Shown here: positions 17,208-24,950 of the stretch, piece after piece
Numbering within the stretch: the stretch's first letter is position 1
Layout: each line of letters starts with the position of its first letter
Assembly: GCF_011250555.1 (NCBI RefSeq)
Contig: NZ_JAANMZ010000036.1
Coordinates: 1-48,323 of the forward strand
Direction: 5' to 3'
Origin: Bacillus sp. MM2020_4
GTDB lineage: Bacteria > Bacillota > Bacilli > Bacillales > Cytobacillaceae
DNA length: 48,323 bases
The notes under the pieces: model-generated
Told to the model about the DNA's origin: nothing
What the model saw: the letters and a program-made list of their open reading frames with translations, nothing else
The model's database searches: none
Program-made: the position numbers and the translations under genes

Positions 17208-17507
17208 TTAAGTCGGCCTCCTAATGTCTGCAAACTGGACAATTACCCATTCATCATCATGCGGACATAAATTATTTTCATAATCAACACCATGCCACTT
17301 TTCTGTATCTTTGTTATAGACTATCGCTTCAGACTTTTTCATAATTTCCACTACGAAATTTAAAATTTCTGGTTGATTGATCAACCACTTCGCAACCTCA
17401 CTCTTCTCGATGTCAAACTCTTGGTCTGGCATCTTGTGATATGATGGCGGCAACTTTCTTCCTGTCTCCAATTGTTTCCTTTGATATCTCCATATATGGT
17501 CTAGCAT
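17208..17507 (-). CDS. Hypothetical phage protein (99 aa)
   Basis: ATG 17507 follows AGGTGA by eight bases; an upstream GTG (17519) is less likely. Basic N-terminus (WRYQRKQLETGRKLPPSYHK), acidic C-terminal half ending CPHDDEWVIVQFADIRRPT. Not recognised. Its stop lies beside the rusA start. Confidence 0.7.
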   Translation of the reverse strand: MLDHIWRYQRKQLETGRKLPPSYHKMPDQEFDIEKSEVAKWLINQPEILNFVVEIMKKSEAIVYNKDTEKWHGVDYENNLCPHDDEWVIVQFADIRRPT

Positions 17508-17580
17508 AAAATCAATCACCTAGATTCATTTTTATTTTTTGTTAGAAAAAATTCCTTTGTCACGTTCAGGGGAAGGAGTC

Positions 17581-17604
17581 GTCGTGCGATAGCTGACGCA
17601 CGAC
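17581..17604. repeat. GC-rich hairpin beside the repeat array
   Basis: Perfect eight-base arms GTCGTGCG and CGCACGAC around ATAGCTGA. No T run, so not a terminator. It may be part of the proposed replication origin. Confidence 0.55.
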
Positions 17605-17628
17605 TACTTACCCCAGTGACCGACAGGG

Positions 17629-17845
17629 AGGGACAGGAAAATAGTATTATTTATAATAGGGTTGTCTGTCCCTCGGACAAACTCGATATTTTACCGACTT
17701 TGACCTTCGAAGGGACATTCTCGATAATTTTCGAGTTTGTCCAGATAGAGGGACAGAAGTATTTTTCGAGTTTGTCTCTTGTAGGGACATGCGAATATTC
17801 GACTTTGTCCCTAGTAAGGACAAATGACTTTTATCGAGTTTGTCC
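17629..17845. repeat. Array of tandem hairpin repeats, possible phage replication origin
   Basis: Five units, each opening with GGGACA or AGGACA and closing with TGTCC or a close variant. The left arms start at 17629, 17711, 17749, 17783 and 17816. The right arm is part of TCGAGTTTGTCC, seen at 17731, 17766, 17799 (one change) and 17834; an inverted copy lies at 17674. The last four units recur every 33-38 bases. The array fills the space right behind the primase-helicase gene, as iterons often do. Function as origin is inferred. Confidence 0.65.
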
Positions 17846-17853
17846 CTTCCTTT

Positions 17854-20070
17854 TTATTTGGTTTTTCTGCCTACTTCACCTTCTGATATCCAAAAACCCC
17901 CATGTTCTTGAATGCGTCTTCTAGCTGTTTTTTCGGAAACTCCCATATATTCAGCGATGGCATTTACTGTAATTTTCTCCTCAATCCCGCATGCTTCGAA
18001 GGCAGATTCAAGTGCAGCAGTCTTTTCTTTTTTTGCTTCTTGGGGTGACTTTTTCTTTTGGAAATTCTTCTTCCAGCTCGGTCCGCCGGCATCCAATTCG
18101 ATGTCTTTTAAGAAGCCGGTATCATCAACTTTATGGACAGGGTACTGGAACCACATATTAACTGGCTTAAACTTTGGATACTCACGCAATGTACCTTCCA
18201 CTCGCCATGCTGACCGAATACGGACGCTTTGAACAGCTCTAGTAATCTCAGCTTCTAGTTGTTTTAGTTGTTCAGGTTGTAAAACACGTGCAGCATGCGT
18301 ATTCATTTGGCTAACACTTTGCTGATCATCGAGTCCGACATGTTCATCGAAATAATCATAGTTTGCTTTTCTGATTGCATTTGCGTAGATTGTGGCGGCA
18401 ATAGCACCTTCCTGCTGCTTGATTAAAGCATCAGTCAATTCCAGTTCAACTAAGTCAATTAATGCGTCAGGATCCCGGGCGAATACACCTGAACCGGATG
18501 CACGGTCCATTGATTTTTTATTTCCTTGTGTCCCTTTAGAATGATGGTGACAGTAAATAACGCTGGAACCTAATTCAGTAGCAATCTTATCGAATTGATT
18601 CGTGAAGTGAGCCATCTGATCAGCGCTGTTTTCATCCCCTGTCAGTACCTTATAAATCGGGTCAATAATAACAGCGATATAGTTTTTCTTTTGAGCCCGT
18701 CTAATTAATTTCGGGGCTAACTTGTCCATTGGTACGGATTTCCCACGCAAGTTCCAAATATCAATATTATTAATGTTGTTCGGCCTTAATCCTAAAGCCT
18801 GGTATACGTCTTTAAATCGATGCAGGGCACTAGCTCGGTCTAACTCAAGATTGACATATAATACTTTCCCTTTTGTACATGGCCATCCTAGCCATTTGGT
18901 ACCTTCAGCGATAGCAATTGATAATTCGATTAAGGCAAACGACTTACCAGCTTTCGATGGACCGGCCATAAGCATCTTATGCCCTTGCCTAAGCACTCCC
19001 TCGATTAAAGGCGGTGCGAGCTCCGGCATATGATCCCAGTAATCTGTTAAACTTTCAGGATCCGGCAGGTCATCGTTTATTCCTTCAATCCATTCGTGCC
19101 ATTCTTCCCAATTATTTTTACCGATATTAGTATCAATGATAAATTGCTTTTTGCCATTCCGTTCCACACCAGGCATACGAGACAGCCGTGATGGATTTCG
19201 ATTTTGGCTATCTATGTTTAAACCGTTCTTTTTACAAACATCATATAGATAATCGACACGTTTTCGATACTCATCATAATTGGCAGCATCGACTTTGACG
19301 ATGGCATGAATACTCTTTTTCCCACTGTACACAAGGACAGCAATCGGCAATTCCAATTCACGCATAATGGCATTCTGCTTTGCTAAATCCATTGTGTCTG
19401 ATTCAACTAATGCATATCGGAATTCAGTGACATTTTCATTTTTAACACCTTGACCATCTAAAGGATTGAATCGGATCCAGGCGCCAGCTTCGGGGTTGTA
19501 ATCACCTAAGACGGCACCGATATCTCCATCAGATTGATTGAACAATTGGATTAGCTCTCCGGCTGTTCTATCATAATTTCCCTTTGTGGGTAAATGTTTA
19601 CCCTCATCGTTTTGCCAAGTAGAAACGACATATCCCACGTTTTCTGATGCTTCGAACAATGTTTCTAAATAAGTCGTAATTTCTTTCACTGGATTCCATG
19701 CGGCAGGCTCGCTAATTTCCTTTCCCTCAATCCAGTTCTTATCGATAATGACATAATCATCGTTGCCGGTAATCTCATCATCCCAGCCTAATTCACGTTC
19801 TTCTCTATTCGACCGCGGCATCCATCCGTTATCTTTTGCCATCTGGGTTATAGTCGCACCAGTGATACCTGATCCCTCAAATGTAGTCCATTTCTTAAAG
19901 CATTCACCAGGACGGTATCGCATGCCATCCCTTCTGCTCCATTCATCCCAATCGCTCGCTGTATAGCCTTCTTGTCTTAAGGCCATTCCAACAGACATCC
20001 AAGCAGAGTAATCAAGAGATGAGGGGTCGATGTAATCAAGCAATGAAATAAGGTCTAATTTACCTTCCAT
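17854..20070 (-). CDS. Primase-helicase replication protein with C-terminal HTH
   Basis: 738 residues from ATG 20070; this start follows AGAAAGAAGTGAAG and overlaps the HNH gene end. Domains: PriCT_2-like segment (about 18-85, SAWMSVGMALRQEGY); a primase-polymerase-like part (about 215-310) with VESD and SGKKSIHAIVKV; a RepA/DnaB-type AAA helicase with Walker A GPSKAGKS (370-377) and Walker B AVIIDPIYK; then YCHHHSKG; and a C-terminal HTH (ITVNAIAEYMGVSEKTARRR). It should prime and unwind phage DNA. Residues 91-100 (ERELGWDDEI) also occur in the DUF669 protein. The hairpin array directly behind the gene may be its binding site. Confidence 0.88.
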   Translation of the reverse strand: MEGKLDLISLLDYIDPSSLDYSAWMSVGMALRQEGYTASDWDEWSRRDGMRYRPGECFKKWTTFEGSGITGATITQMAKDNGWMPRSNREERELGWDDEITGNDDYVIIDKNWIEGKEISEPAAWNPVKEITTYLETLFEASENVGYVVSTWQNDEGKHLPTKGNYDRTAGELIQLFNQSDGDIGAVLGDYNPEAGAWIRFNPLDGQGVKNENVTEFRYALVESDTMDLAKQNAIMRELELPIAVLVYSGKKSIHAIVKVDAANYDEYRKRVDYLYDVCKKNGLNIDSQNRNPSRLSRMPGVERNGKKQFIIDTNIGKNNWEEWHEWIEGINDDLPDPESLTDYWDHMPELAPPLIEGVLRQGHKMLMAGPSKAGKSFALIELSIAIAEGTKWLGWPCTKGKVLYVNLELDRASALHRFKDVYQALGLRPNNINNIDIWNLRGKSVPMDKLAPKLIRRAQKKNYIAVIIDPIYKVLTGDENSADQMAHFTNQFDKIATELGSSVIYCHHHSKGTQGNKKSMDRASGSGVFARDPDALIDLVELELTDALIKQQEGAIAATIYANAIRKANYDYFDEHVGLDDQQSVSQMNTHAARVLQPEQLKQLEAEITRAVQSVRIRSAWRVEGTLREYPKFKPVNMWFQYPVHKVDDTGFLKDIELDAGGPSWKKNFQKKKSPQEAKKEKTAALESAFEACGIEEKITVNAIAEYMGVSEKTARRRIQEHGGFWISEGEVGRKTK

Positions 20071-20686
20071 AATCTTCACTTCTTTCTGGTATTTCAACGA
20101 TTTGCTCAACACTCCAGCCAAGTTTCAAACGATTATATACCGTATGAGGTAGCAAATTGCACGTTTCTGCTAGTTGGATTGCTGTATAATTCTTACCTTT
20201 ATATTTAATAATTCGATTGTTACTTCTGTTGTTAGCCTGTATTTTCATATCAACCCACTGACAATTATTCGGATGATAGTTGCCATTGGGATTTATACGG
20301 TCAATTGTTAAATTGTTAGAATACCCATGTTCTAAAGCCCACTCTCTGAATGTTAGATAATCATGCCATTTATCACAGATGGAAATACCTTTATTCCCAT
20401 ACCATTTATAGCGATCGTGTTTAGGGTCATAACATCTGTTATGCATTCCATTCCAGATTCTATAAAGGCGTTCCTGTGAATGTCCCATAGACTTTTCACT
20501 AATTCGATTACACCCACAACTAGTTGTATGACCTGAACGTAAATGACTACCTATTACAACTGCCTGGTTTCCGCAATCACAATAACAAACCCACATTGCG
20601 TTCCCACTTTTTGAGTTTTTTTCTGAACGCTGAATAACGGTTAATTTACCAAATCGTTGACCTGTTAATTGTTTTACCGTGTTCAT
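20060..20686 (-). CDS. HNH-type endonuclease with zinc ribbon
   Basis: 208 residues from ATG 20686 (GGAAG upstream; a TTG four codons earlier is possible). An N-terminal zinc-ribbon block (LTGQRFGKLTVIQR, WVCYCDCGN, TTSCGC) is followed by RIWNGMHNRCYDP, an HNH-like core LTIDRINPNGNYHPNNCQWV and a C-terminal specificity helix region. This layout is common in free-standing phage homing endonucleases. It overlaps the primase-helicase start by 11 bases, so it may be a selfish gene inserted beside it. Confidence 0.75.
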   Translation of the reverse strand: MNTVKQLTGQRFGKLTVIQRSEKNSKSGNAMWVCYCDCGNQAVVIGSHLRSGHTTSCGCNRISEKSMGHSQERLYRIWNGMHNRCYDPKHDRYKWYGNKGISICDKWHDYLTFREWALEHGYSNNLTIDRINPNGNYHPNNCQWVDMKIQANNRSNNRIIKYKGKNYTAIQLAETCNLLPHTVYNRLKLGWSVEQIVEIPERSEDYGR

Positions 20687-20805
20687 TTTTGCTTCCAATC
20701 TATTCACCTCGTTTTTTACTAATTTGAAAATCATTCATAATCATGTGATTGAAAACGTATACTTTAATAACTGGCACTCCCTCGGACAAATAGAGGGTGA
20801 TTAGC

Positions 20806-20907
20806 ATGAAAAAGAAAATCATTGAAATCCTTGTTGCTGTAGGTACTGGCGTCACGATTGGTGCAATTCTGAAACTATTCGACTACTGGCTTAGCAGCTG
20901 GTTGTAA
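20806..20907 (+). CDS. Possible type I toxin, Fst-like small hydrophobic peptide (33 aa)
   Basis: Rightward, against the surrounding operon. Peptide MKKKIIEILVAVGTGVTI followed by GAILKLFDYWLSSWL: basic N-terminus, one membrane helix, and the G...LKLFDYWL pattern seen in Fst-family toxins of type I systems. Ribosome site GAGGGTGA precedes the ATG. A rightward terminator lies at 21009-21036, and a leftward terminator at 20919-20973 lies between it and the gene, so sense and antisense RNAs would overlap. No clear promoter was found. Confidence 0.5.
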   Translation: MKKKIIEILVAVGTGVTIGAILKLFDYWLSSWL

Positions 20908-20918
20908 TATTATTTTTC

Positions 20919-20973
20919 AAAAAAAGAGGGTTGCCAGCCTTTTAACTTAAATTCTGGGTTAATTGGCTGGCAA
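20919..20973 (-). terminator. Leftward intrinsic terminator
   Basis: Perfect nine-base stem TTGCCAGCC/GGCTGGCAA with inner TTAAC/GTTAA pairing. On the minus strand it is followed by CCCTC and seven T. It ends leftward transcription coming from the dUTPase side, or ends an antisense RNA to the toxin-like gene. Confidence 0.75.
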
Positions 20974-21008
20974 TGGGAATTAATCAAATAATGGAGAATA
21001 AACACTTG

Positions 21009-21036
21009 AAATGCTGGCTATTATCAGCATTTTTTT
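21009..21036 (+). terminator. Rightward intrinsic terminator
   Basis: Stem AAATGCTG/CAGCATTT followed by T residues on the plus strand. It would end the transcript of the small plus-strand gene at 20806. Confidence 0.7.
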
Positions 21037-21064
21037 ATTTGTACTACATCCATATTGGTTCGAA

Positions 21065-21211
21065 TTACGCATTACGATTTTTTGAATAATCATCATAAAT
21101 CTTTTCGATGGCTTTAATAGCCGTTTCTTTATCACAATTATTCTGTTCCATATAATAATGAACGTCAGCCCAATACCCTTTTTCTGAATCTAATTGACCC
21201 TCATATTCCAT
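21065..21211 (-). CDS. Small hypothetical protein (48 aa)
   Basis: Starts MEYEGQLDSEKGYWADVHYY and ends YSKNRNA. Strong ribosome site AAGGAGATT before ATG 21211. Acidic and helical. Unrecognised. First gene upstream of the leftward terminator. Confidence 0.7.
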   Translation of the reverse strand: MEYEGQLDSEKGYWADVHYYMEQNNCDKETAIKAIEKIYDDYSKNRNA

Positions 21212-21240
21212 TATTCAATCTCCTTATTTCGAAATTAGTT

Positions 21241-21915
21241 TCAATACCCGTTATCCTGCCTCTCATGATTAACAGCGTTCTTCTCCACATAAGCAGCTTC
21301 AATCTGTTCTGGAGTAAAGTGAAACCCATATAGACCAATCGCCATGAAAAGGAACCAGGCGCTTTTAAAATAAAATTCATTGGTGGAAATCATAAGGCTC
21401 TTTTCAATCGCTTCAATCGGCTTATTATTGATATAACAATTAAGAAGTAAATACTGCATTTCCAAAAATGCTCCTGTTAACCCACCATCAAATCCGGTTT
21501 CCTTGATTTCAAGCAACGCCTCCTCATAGATGTATAAGGATTCTGTCCATCCCTTCTGAATAGCAATCGATAGGAAGAAATGAACACCATCGACAAATTC
21601 TTCGAGGATAGGGTTTTTATTTGTACTTTTTCCTGATCCTGAACAGAAAACGCACACTTCTTTAGAACCGGTATAAACCTTCCCGCTGAAAAATCCTTCA
21701 CCTTTCCCGGAGCAATAAATACATTTCATCGTAGTCCTCGGCTCCTGATCATCACTCCAATGCTTAAACCAGCGGCCTTCATTTGCGAACTCGCTAAGCT
21801 CGACATTTAAGGCAAGTATTGTATTAGGAAATAAGTCAATATTCTCTAACCCTTTTTCATTGATGATGCGGTCATCTAATGTTTTCTGCATGTGCAACAT
21901 TTTTTCTAGGTTCAT
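21241..21915 (-). CDS. All-alpha dUTPase with zinc-finger insertion
   Basis: 224 residues. Hydrolyses dUTP (or a related nucleotide) to keep uracil out of phage DNA. The all-alpha NTP pyrophosphatase motifs are visible: ALNVELSEFANEGRWFKHW (ExxE-type metal site) and EEFVDGVHFFLSIAIQKGW. Between them (about 64-95) lie two CxxCxGxG-like pairs, CIYCSGKGEG and CVFCSGSGKS, like one zinc module of DnaJ. Good ribosome site AAGGAG. Insertion role unknown. Confidence 0.85.
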   Translation of the reverse strand: MNLEKMLHMQKTLDDRIINEKGLENIDLFPNTILALNVELSEFANEGRWFKHWSDDQEPRTTMKCIYCSGKGEGFFSGKVYTGSKEVCVFCSGSGKSTNKNPILEEFVDGVHFFLSIAIQKGWTESLYIYEEALLEIKETGFDGGLTGAFLEMQYLLLNCYINNKPIEAIEKSLMISTNEFYFKSAWFLFMAIGLYGFHFTPEQIEAAYVEKNAVNHERQDNGY

Positions 21916-21952
21916 TTATTTGGTCTCCTTTTTAGGTCGGAATGCGTAATAG

Positions 21953-22318
21953 TTAAACTGTCATTTCCTTTTGCAAATCGTACAAAAATGACTCCATTTT
22001 CCTTTTGTTGAATTGATAAATTCTTTTATTTTCCGAGCATGGTCTTCTAATTGATAAATGACCGGTACCTAATGTTAAATAGCCATTATTGTCGAGTTCC
22101 TTGTCATAATACTCCCAGTAATCAGATGCTTCACTTTGTTCCTCCTTCGGAACGATATTTTTCCAAGATACTTTAGCCATTTGTTGGATGCACATGGTGA
22201 ATTCTTCAAACTCGGTACTGTTAAAATTGAATATTTCACTGTGACTTAAATCAGCTTCAAGAATTACAGCCGATTTTATACTTTTTACTAATAGTCCGTT
22301 TTCAAATTTCACTTCCAT
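21953..22318 (-). CDS. Hypothetical protein (121 aa)
   Basis: Not recognised. Mixed sequence with YWEYYDKELDNNGYLTLGTG in the middle and a basic C-terminal helix. ATG 22318 follows AAGGAGTGA. In the run of early accessory genes. Confidence 0.72.
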   Translation of the reverse strand: MEVKFENGLLVKSIKSAVILEADLSHSEIFNFNSTEFEEFTMCIQQMAKVSWKNIVPKEEQSEASDYWEYYDKELDNNGYLTLGTGHLSIRRPCSENKRIYQFNKRKMESFLYDLQKEMTV

Positions 22319-22347
22319 TTCATCACTCCTTACTTCACAATTTGGTT

Positions 22348-22470
22348 CTATTTTTCATCCTCTATATCCAACTTCTCATTCAACGCTTTTCGCCAGCACT
22401 CTTCACACAGGAAATTTTGGTACGGGGGAACGTGGTCCCCACACTCAACGCACTTTTTAGATTGATTCAT
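22348..22470 (-). CDS. Small zinc-ribbon protein (40 aa)
   Basis: MNQSKKCVECGDHVPPYQNF, then CEECW, ending in a charged tail. Two CxxC pairs make a likely zinc knuckle. TAGGAG lies upstream of ATG 22470. Unknown role. Confidence 0.68.
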   Translation of the reverse strand: MNQSKKCVECGDHVPPYQNFLCEECWRKALNEKLDIEDEK

Positions 22471-22532
22471 CCAAGATCAACTCCTAGTTTAGTAGTTAGT
22501 GAGTCGGTTCTTTGGTGTGTGGTTTGAGATTA

Positions 22533-22913
22533 TTAAAAAATATTTGCTTCTTTTACTGTTAAAGCCCATTTGCGGCCTTCAATGGTATTTAACCAAGTCT
22601 CTATTTTTTTTGTTTGGCTAACTTGCTTTACTCCTGATAATTCCTTCAATTCATTTAAAGGCAAATACTTATGTCCCTGTCCGTATATGGCAACTTCGTA
22701 AATTCCAGATGTTTTTCCTTTTAGTTTCTTTGTCGCATAGGCAACGCATTTAATTCTTCTGTCCTCAATTACTTTCCATCCGCAATTGCAAGAACGTTCA
22801 AAAACATTGTCCTCAATAATGAGTGTTCCTTCTCCGCTACCAATCTTGTCATTGCCACACTCTGGACATTTATTGTATTTTTTCATTAACTCCATTGAGT
22901 CGTTTATATTCAT
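22533..22913 (-). CDS. DUF3797-like zinc-binding protein
   Basis: 126 residues. The N-terminal half (DSMELMKKYNKCPECGNDKI, GEGTLIIEDNVFERSCNCGW) matches the DUF3797 pattern of Bacillus phages, with CPEC and CNC zinc ligands. A C-terminal extension of about 75 residues is not recognised. AAAGGAG before ATG 22913. Confidence 0.75.
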   Translation of the reverse strand: MNINDSMELMKKYNKCPECGNDKIGSGEGTLIIEDNVFERSCNCGWKVIEDRRIKCVAYATKKLKGKTSGIYEVAIYGQGHKYLPLNELKELSGVKQVSQTKKIETWLNTIEGRKWALTVKEANIF

Positions 22914-22927
22914 TGTTCAATCTCCTT

Positions 22928-23647
22928 TCAAAAATCACTTTCATACTCCTCCGCCCACTTAAACACATAAATCCCACCACTATGCTTATGTTTGCCGTTG
23001 CAACAATCCATGACGGACTGGTAAGAAACGAAACTTTTCCTTCCGGCTTCCCGAGCTGACCTATATTCTTCAAGCACTTCCCCTGTAAATCGGCAAAGTT
23101 GTATGACTGGCTTACATTTCGATTTATGACCAGTTTTCCCACCCAATTTGCCTCTTGAGATGTACTCTAAATTTCCGGCAAAATTATCTGTTTTGATTAA
23201 GTTTTTATGGTGCAGCACTTCGCCTGAGCTTGGTGGTTCGATAAAGTGATGAGCTACCAATTTAGCAACTTGATAGTTTTTATAAATACCTTTGAACCTG
23301 ACCTTAATTTCTAAAAATCTGCCTCGTTTTTTAAGTGTAGGTAGTAGGAAACCGGTATGATTTTTATAGACTCTCTGAAAGCGTCCGTGATTCGAAACCA
23401 GAAAAATACCATCAGAACCATCAATCACTTTCCATGTTTCATTGTGATATTTTTCTTTTTCATACCAGGCTTTCCGTTGTTGGACAGTTACGTTTTCATC
23501 CACAATGTAGCAACTAATTTTCCCTAACCGCTTTTTGGAAGATTTATAAGACATCAGATTTCCCTTTGACATCCCTGTCAATTCGGAAAGATAACTATAT
23601 GTGGTCTCCGTTAAGATATTGGTTCTAGGATCGTAAAGATAAATCAT
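22928..23647 (-). CDS. HNH homing endonuclease (NUMOD4-HNH-NUMOD1)
   Basis: 239 residues. After an N-terminal helical part comes NUMOD4 (ETWKVIDGSDGIFLVSNHGR, about 90-110), an HNH_3 core (LVAHHFIEPPSSGEVLHHKN, then NLEYIS), and a NUMOD1 DNA-binding tail (PVIQLCRFTGEVLEEYRSAR). Free-standing selfish nuclease type. The ATG overlaps the stop of the IDEAL-domain gene. Confidence 0.88.
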   Translation of the reverse strand: MIYLYDPRTNILTETTYSYLSELTGMSKGNLMSYKSSKKRLGKISCYIVDENVTVQQRKAWYEKEKYHNETWKVIDGSDGIFLVSNHGRFQRVYKNHTGFLLPTLKKRGRFLEIKVRFKGIYKNYQVAKLVAHHFIEPPSSGEVLHHKNLIKTDNFAGNLEYISRGKLGGKTGHKSKCKPVIQLCRFTGEVLEEYRSAREAGRKSFVSYQSVMDCCNGKHKHSGGIYVFKWAEEYESDF

Positions 23648-23898
23648 GATTTCATCTCACTTTCCAATCTCTCCCCCAACCTCATAAACCAATCCCGATC
23701 CCCGATATCAACGGCAAGGTGCTGCATAGCCAAAATGTCAACTGAATGAATATCCAAAGGAGCGAGTTCAATTTGATCAGGATGACGAAGGGCTACAGCT
23801 TGTCCAAAACGAATACTGACTTCACACCAAGTTTTATTCTTAAGGATTCCAATACGACCAGTTTCTTTTTCAACCACCCAGTCACCTACTCGATACAT
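23644..23898 (-). CDS. IDEAL-domain protein
   Basis: 84 residues from ATG 23898, with AAGGAG nine bases upstream. The N-terminal part (YRVGDWVVEKETGRIGIL) is a small beta fold. The C-terminal DILAMQHLAVDIGDRDWFMR matches the short IDEAL domain found in Firmicute proteins. Function in phage unknown. Confidence 0.72.
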   Translation of the reverse strand: MYRVGDWVVEKETGRIGILKNKTWCEVSIRFGQAVALRHPDQIELAPLDIHSVDILAMQHLAVDIGDRDWFMRLGERLESEMKS

Positions 23899-23921
23899 AC
23901 TTATCACTCCTTATTTATTGC

Positions 23922-24605
23922 CTAAGCCAACTTTGTTACTGTCATTAATCCAGAATGCTTGACATTCATTTTCTCGGCCTGTGGGTTTATTTTCTTTATC
24001 GCTCGGTGAAACAGTCGGCTAATGAAGGCAGCTCCCTTATACCCTTTGATTTTGGCTATTTCATTCATGCTAAAACCTTGAGAGAAGAGGAGTAATACTT
24101 CTTTTTCGTTTTCAGATACTTTCCGAAACTCCCCTTCCCAAAACAGTTTGTTGAGGACAATCTTCTCTGGATCCTGACTCTTATCCACTAATGATTCCAA
24201 AAAACTTTCTTCATTTTCATCATGTTTCTGGACATCGAGAGAAACCATAGTTTCATAATGTTTTCGCTTGTCCGTTTTTATCTTATTAATGTGATGTGAA
24301 AACTCGGATTTTATGTTAATATAAGCGAATGTTTTAAAGGAACCCTTGCCAATTTTGTAATTTTTTAATGCTTGGACAACACCAATGTAGCCAATCGAAT
24401 ATAAATCGTAATAGTGATATCTGCGTTCGTTTTCCCAGCGGGGGAACATTTTATTGATTAGATGCTTAATCAGATGGTCAAATAGGTTTCGGTTTAATGC
24501 TTCGGTTACCAACCCCTCAATGTGTAGGTAAGGTATATCCCAATCACTCTCGATAATGGTCCATAACTGGTTATTTGTGGCGAGATCCCATCGTATCAAA
24601 ACCAT
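23922..24605 (-). CDS. Sigma-70 family RNA polymerase sigma factor (short)
   Basis: 227 residues. Region 2 is visible (YDLYSIGYIGVVQALKNYKI, GSFKTFAYINIKSEFSHHI), as is a region 4 HTH (LLLFSQGFSMNEIAKIKGYK). Region 1.1 is absent. Could direct host RNA polymerase to phage promoters. The start overlaps the end of the HTH gene upstream by ten bases; a second sigma-like gene lies just beyond. Confidence 0.8.
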   Translation of the reverse strand: MVLIRWDLATNNQLWTIIESDWDIPYLHIEGLVTEALNRNLFDHLIKHLINKMFPRWENERRYHYYDLYSIGYIGVVQALKNYKIGKGSFKTFAYINIKSEFSHHINKIKTDKRKHYETMVSLDVQKHDENEESFLESLVDKSQDPEKIVLNKLFWEGEFRKVSENEKEVLLLFSQGFSMNEIAKIKGYKGAAFISRLFHRAIKKINPQAEKMNVKHSGLMTVTKLA

Positions 24606-24937
24606 TTGTTCTCGCCATTTTCCACATCGATGGCCATAGCCCGTTTTAAATGATTCTTTACTGTTTCTCTTGTCACTGAAAACATGGTCGCAATTTCCCC
24701 TGGTTTATAACCTTGTTCATTCAATTCTTTCATTTTCTCTGTATGGGGATTCAATCGTCTGCCAGAATACTTACTATCAAAATCCCATCCGATTTTTCTC
24801 TTCCATTTTTGCAAAAGTGCATAAGAGATAAAAAAGGAAGCTGCGATCTCATGGTCAGTTTTTCTTAATTCCTTCTGCTCCCGATACCAATCAACTGTAA
24901 AATGATTAGGAATCGGTAAGGGTTCAGGCCCTTTCAT
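24596..24937 (-). CDS. Double helix-turn-helix DNA-binding protein
   Basis: 113 residues with two HTH-like parts: KTDHEIAASFFISYALLQKW (about 27-46) and GYKPGEIATMFSVTRETVKN (about 77-96). AAGGAGG before ATG 24937. Sandwiched between two sigma factor genes, so it probably belongs to the same regulatory unit. Specific role unknown. Confidence 0.72.
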   Translation of the reverse strand: MKGPEPLPIPNHFTVDWYREQKELRKTDHEIAASFFISYALLQKWKRKIGWDFDSKYSGRRLNPHTEKMKELNEQGYKPGEIATMFSVTRETVKNHLKRAMAIDVENGENKWF

Positions 24938-24950
24938 GGTTAAGACCTCC

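Noticed and set aside
17629..17845. CRISPR array
   Set aside because: Unit spacing of 33-38 bases invites the idea, but there is no constant repeat of 23 bases or more; only short arms are conserved, the units are self-complementary, and no cas genes are present.
17616..17924. 102-codon plus-strand frame over the hairpin array
   Set aside because: The frame is made mainly by the repeat units and runs into the primase-helicase gene on the other strand; no ribosome site.
20991..21089. Second plus-strand frame beside the toxin-like gene
   Set aside because: It spans the rightward terminator and overlaps the gene at 21065 on the other strand; no ribosome site.
22870..23142. 90-codon minus-strand frame within the HNH gene region
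   Set aside because: It lies in another frame of the NUMOD4-HNH gene, which has clear domains; shadow.
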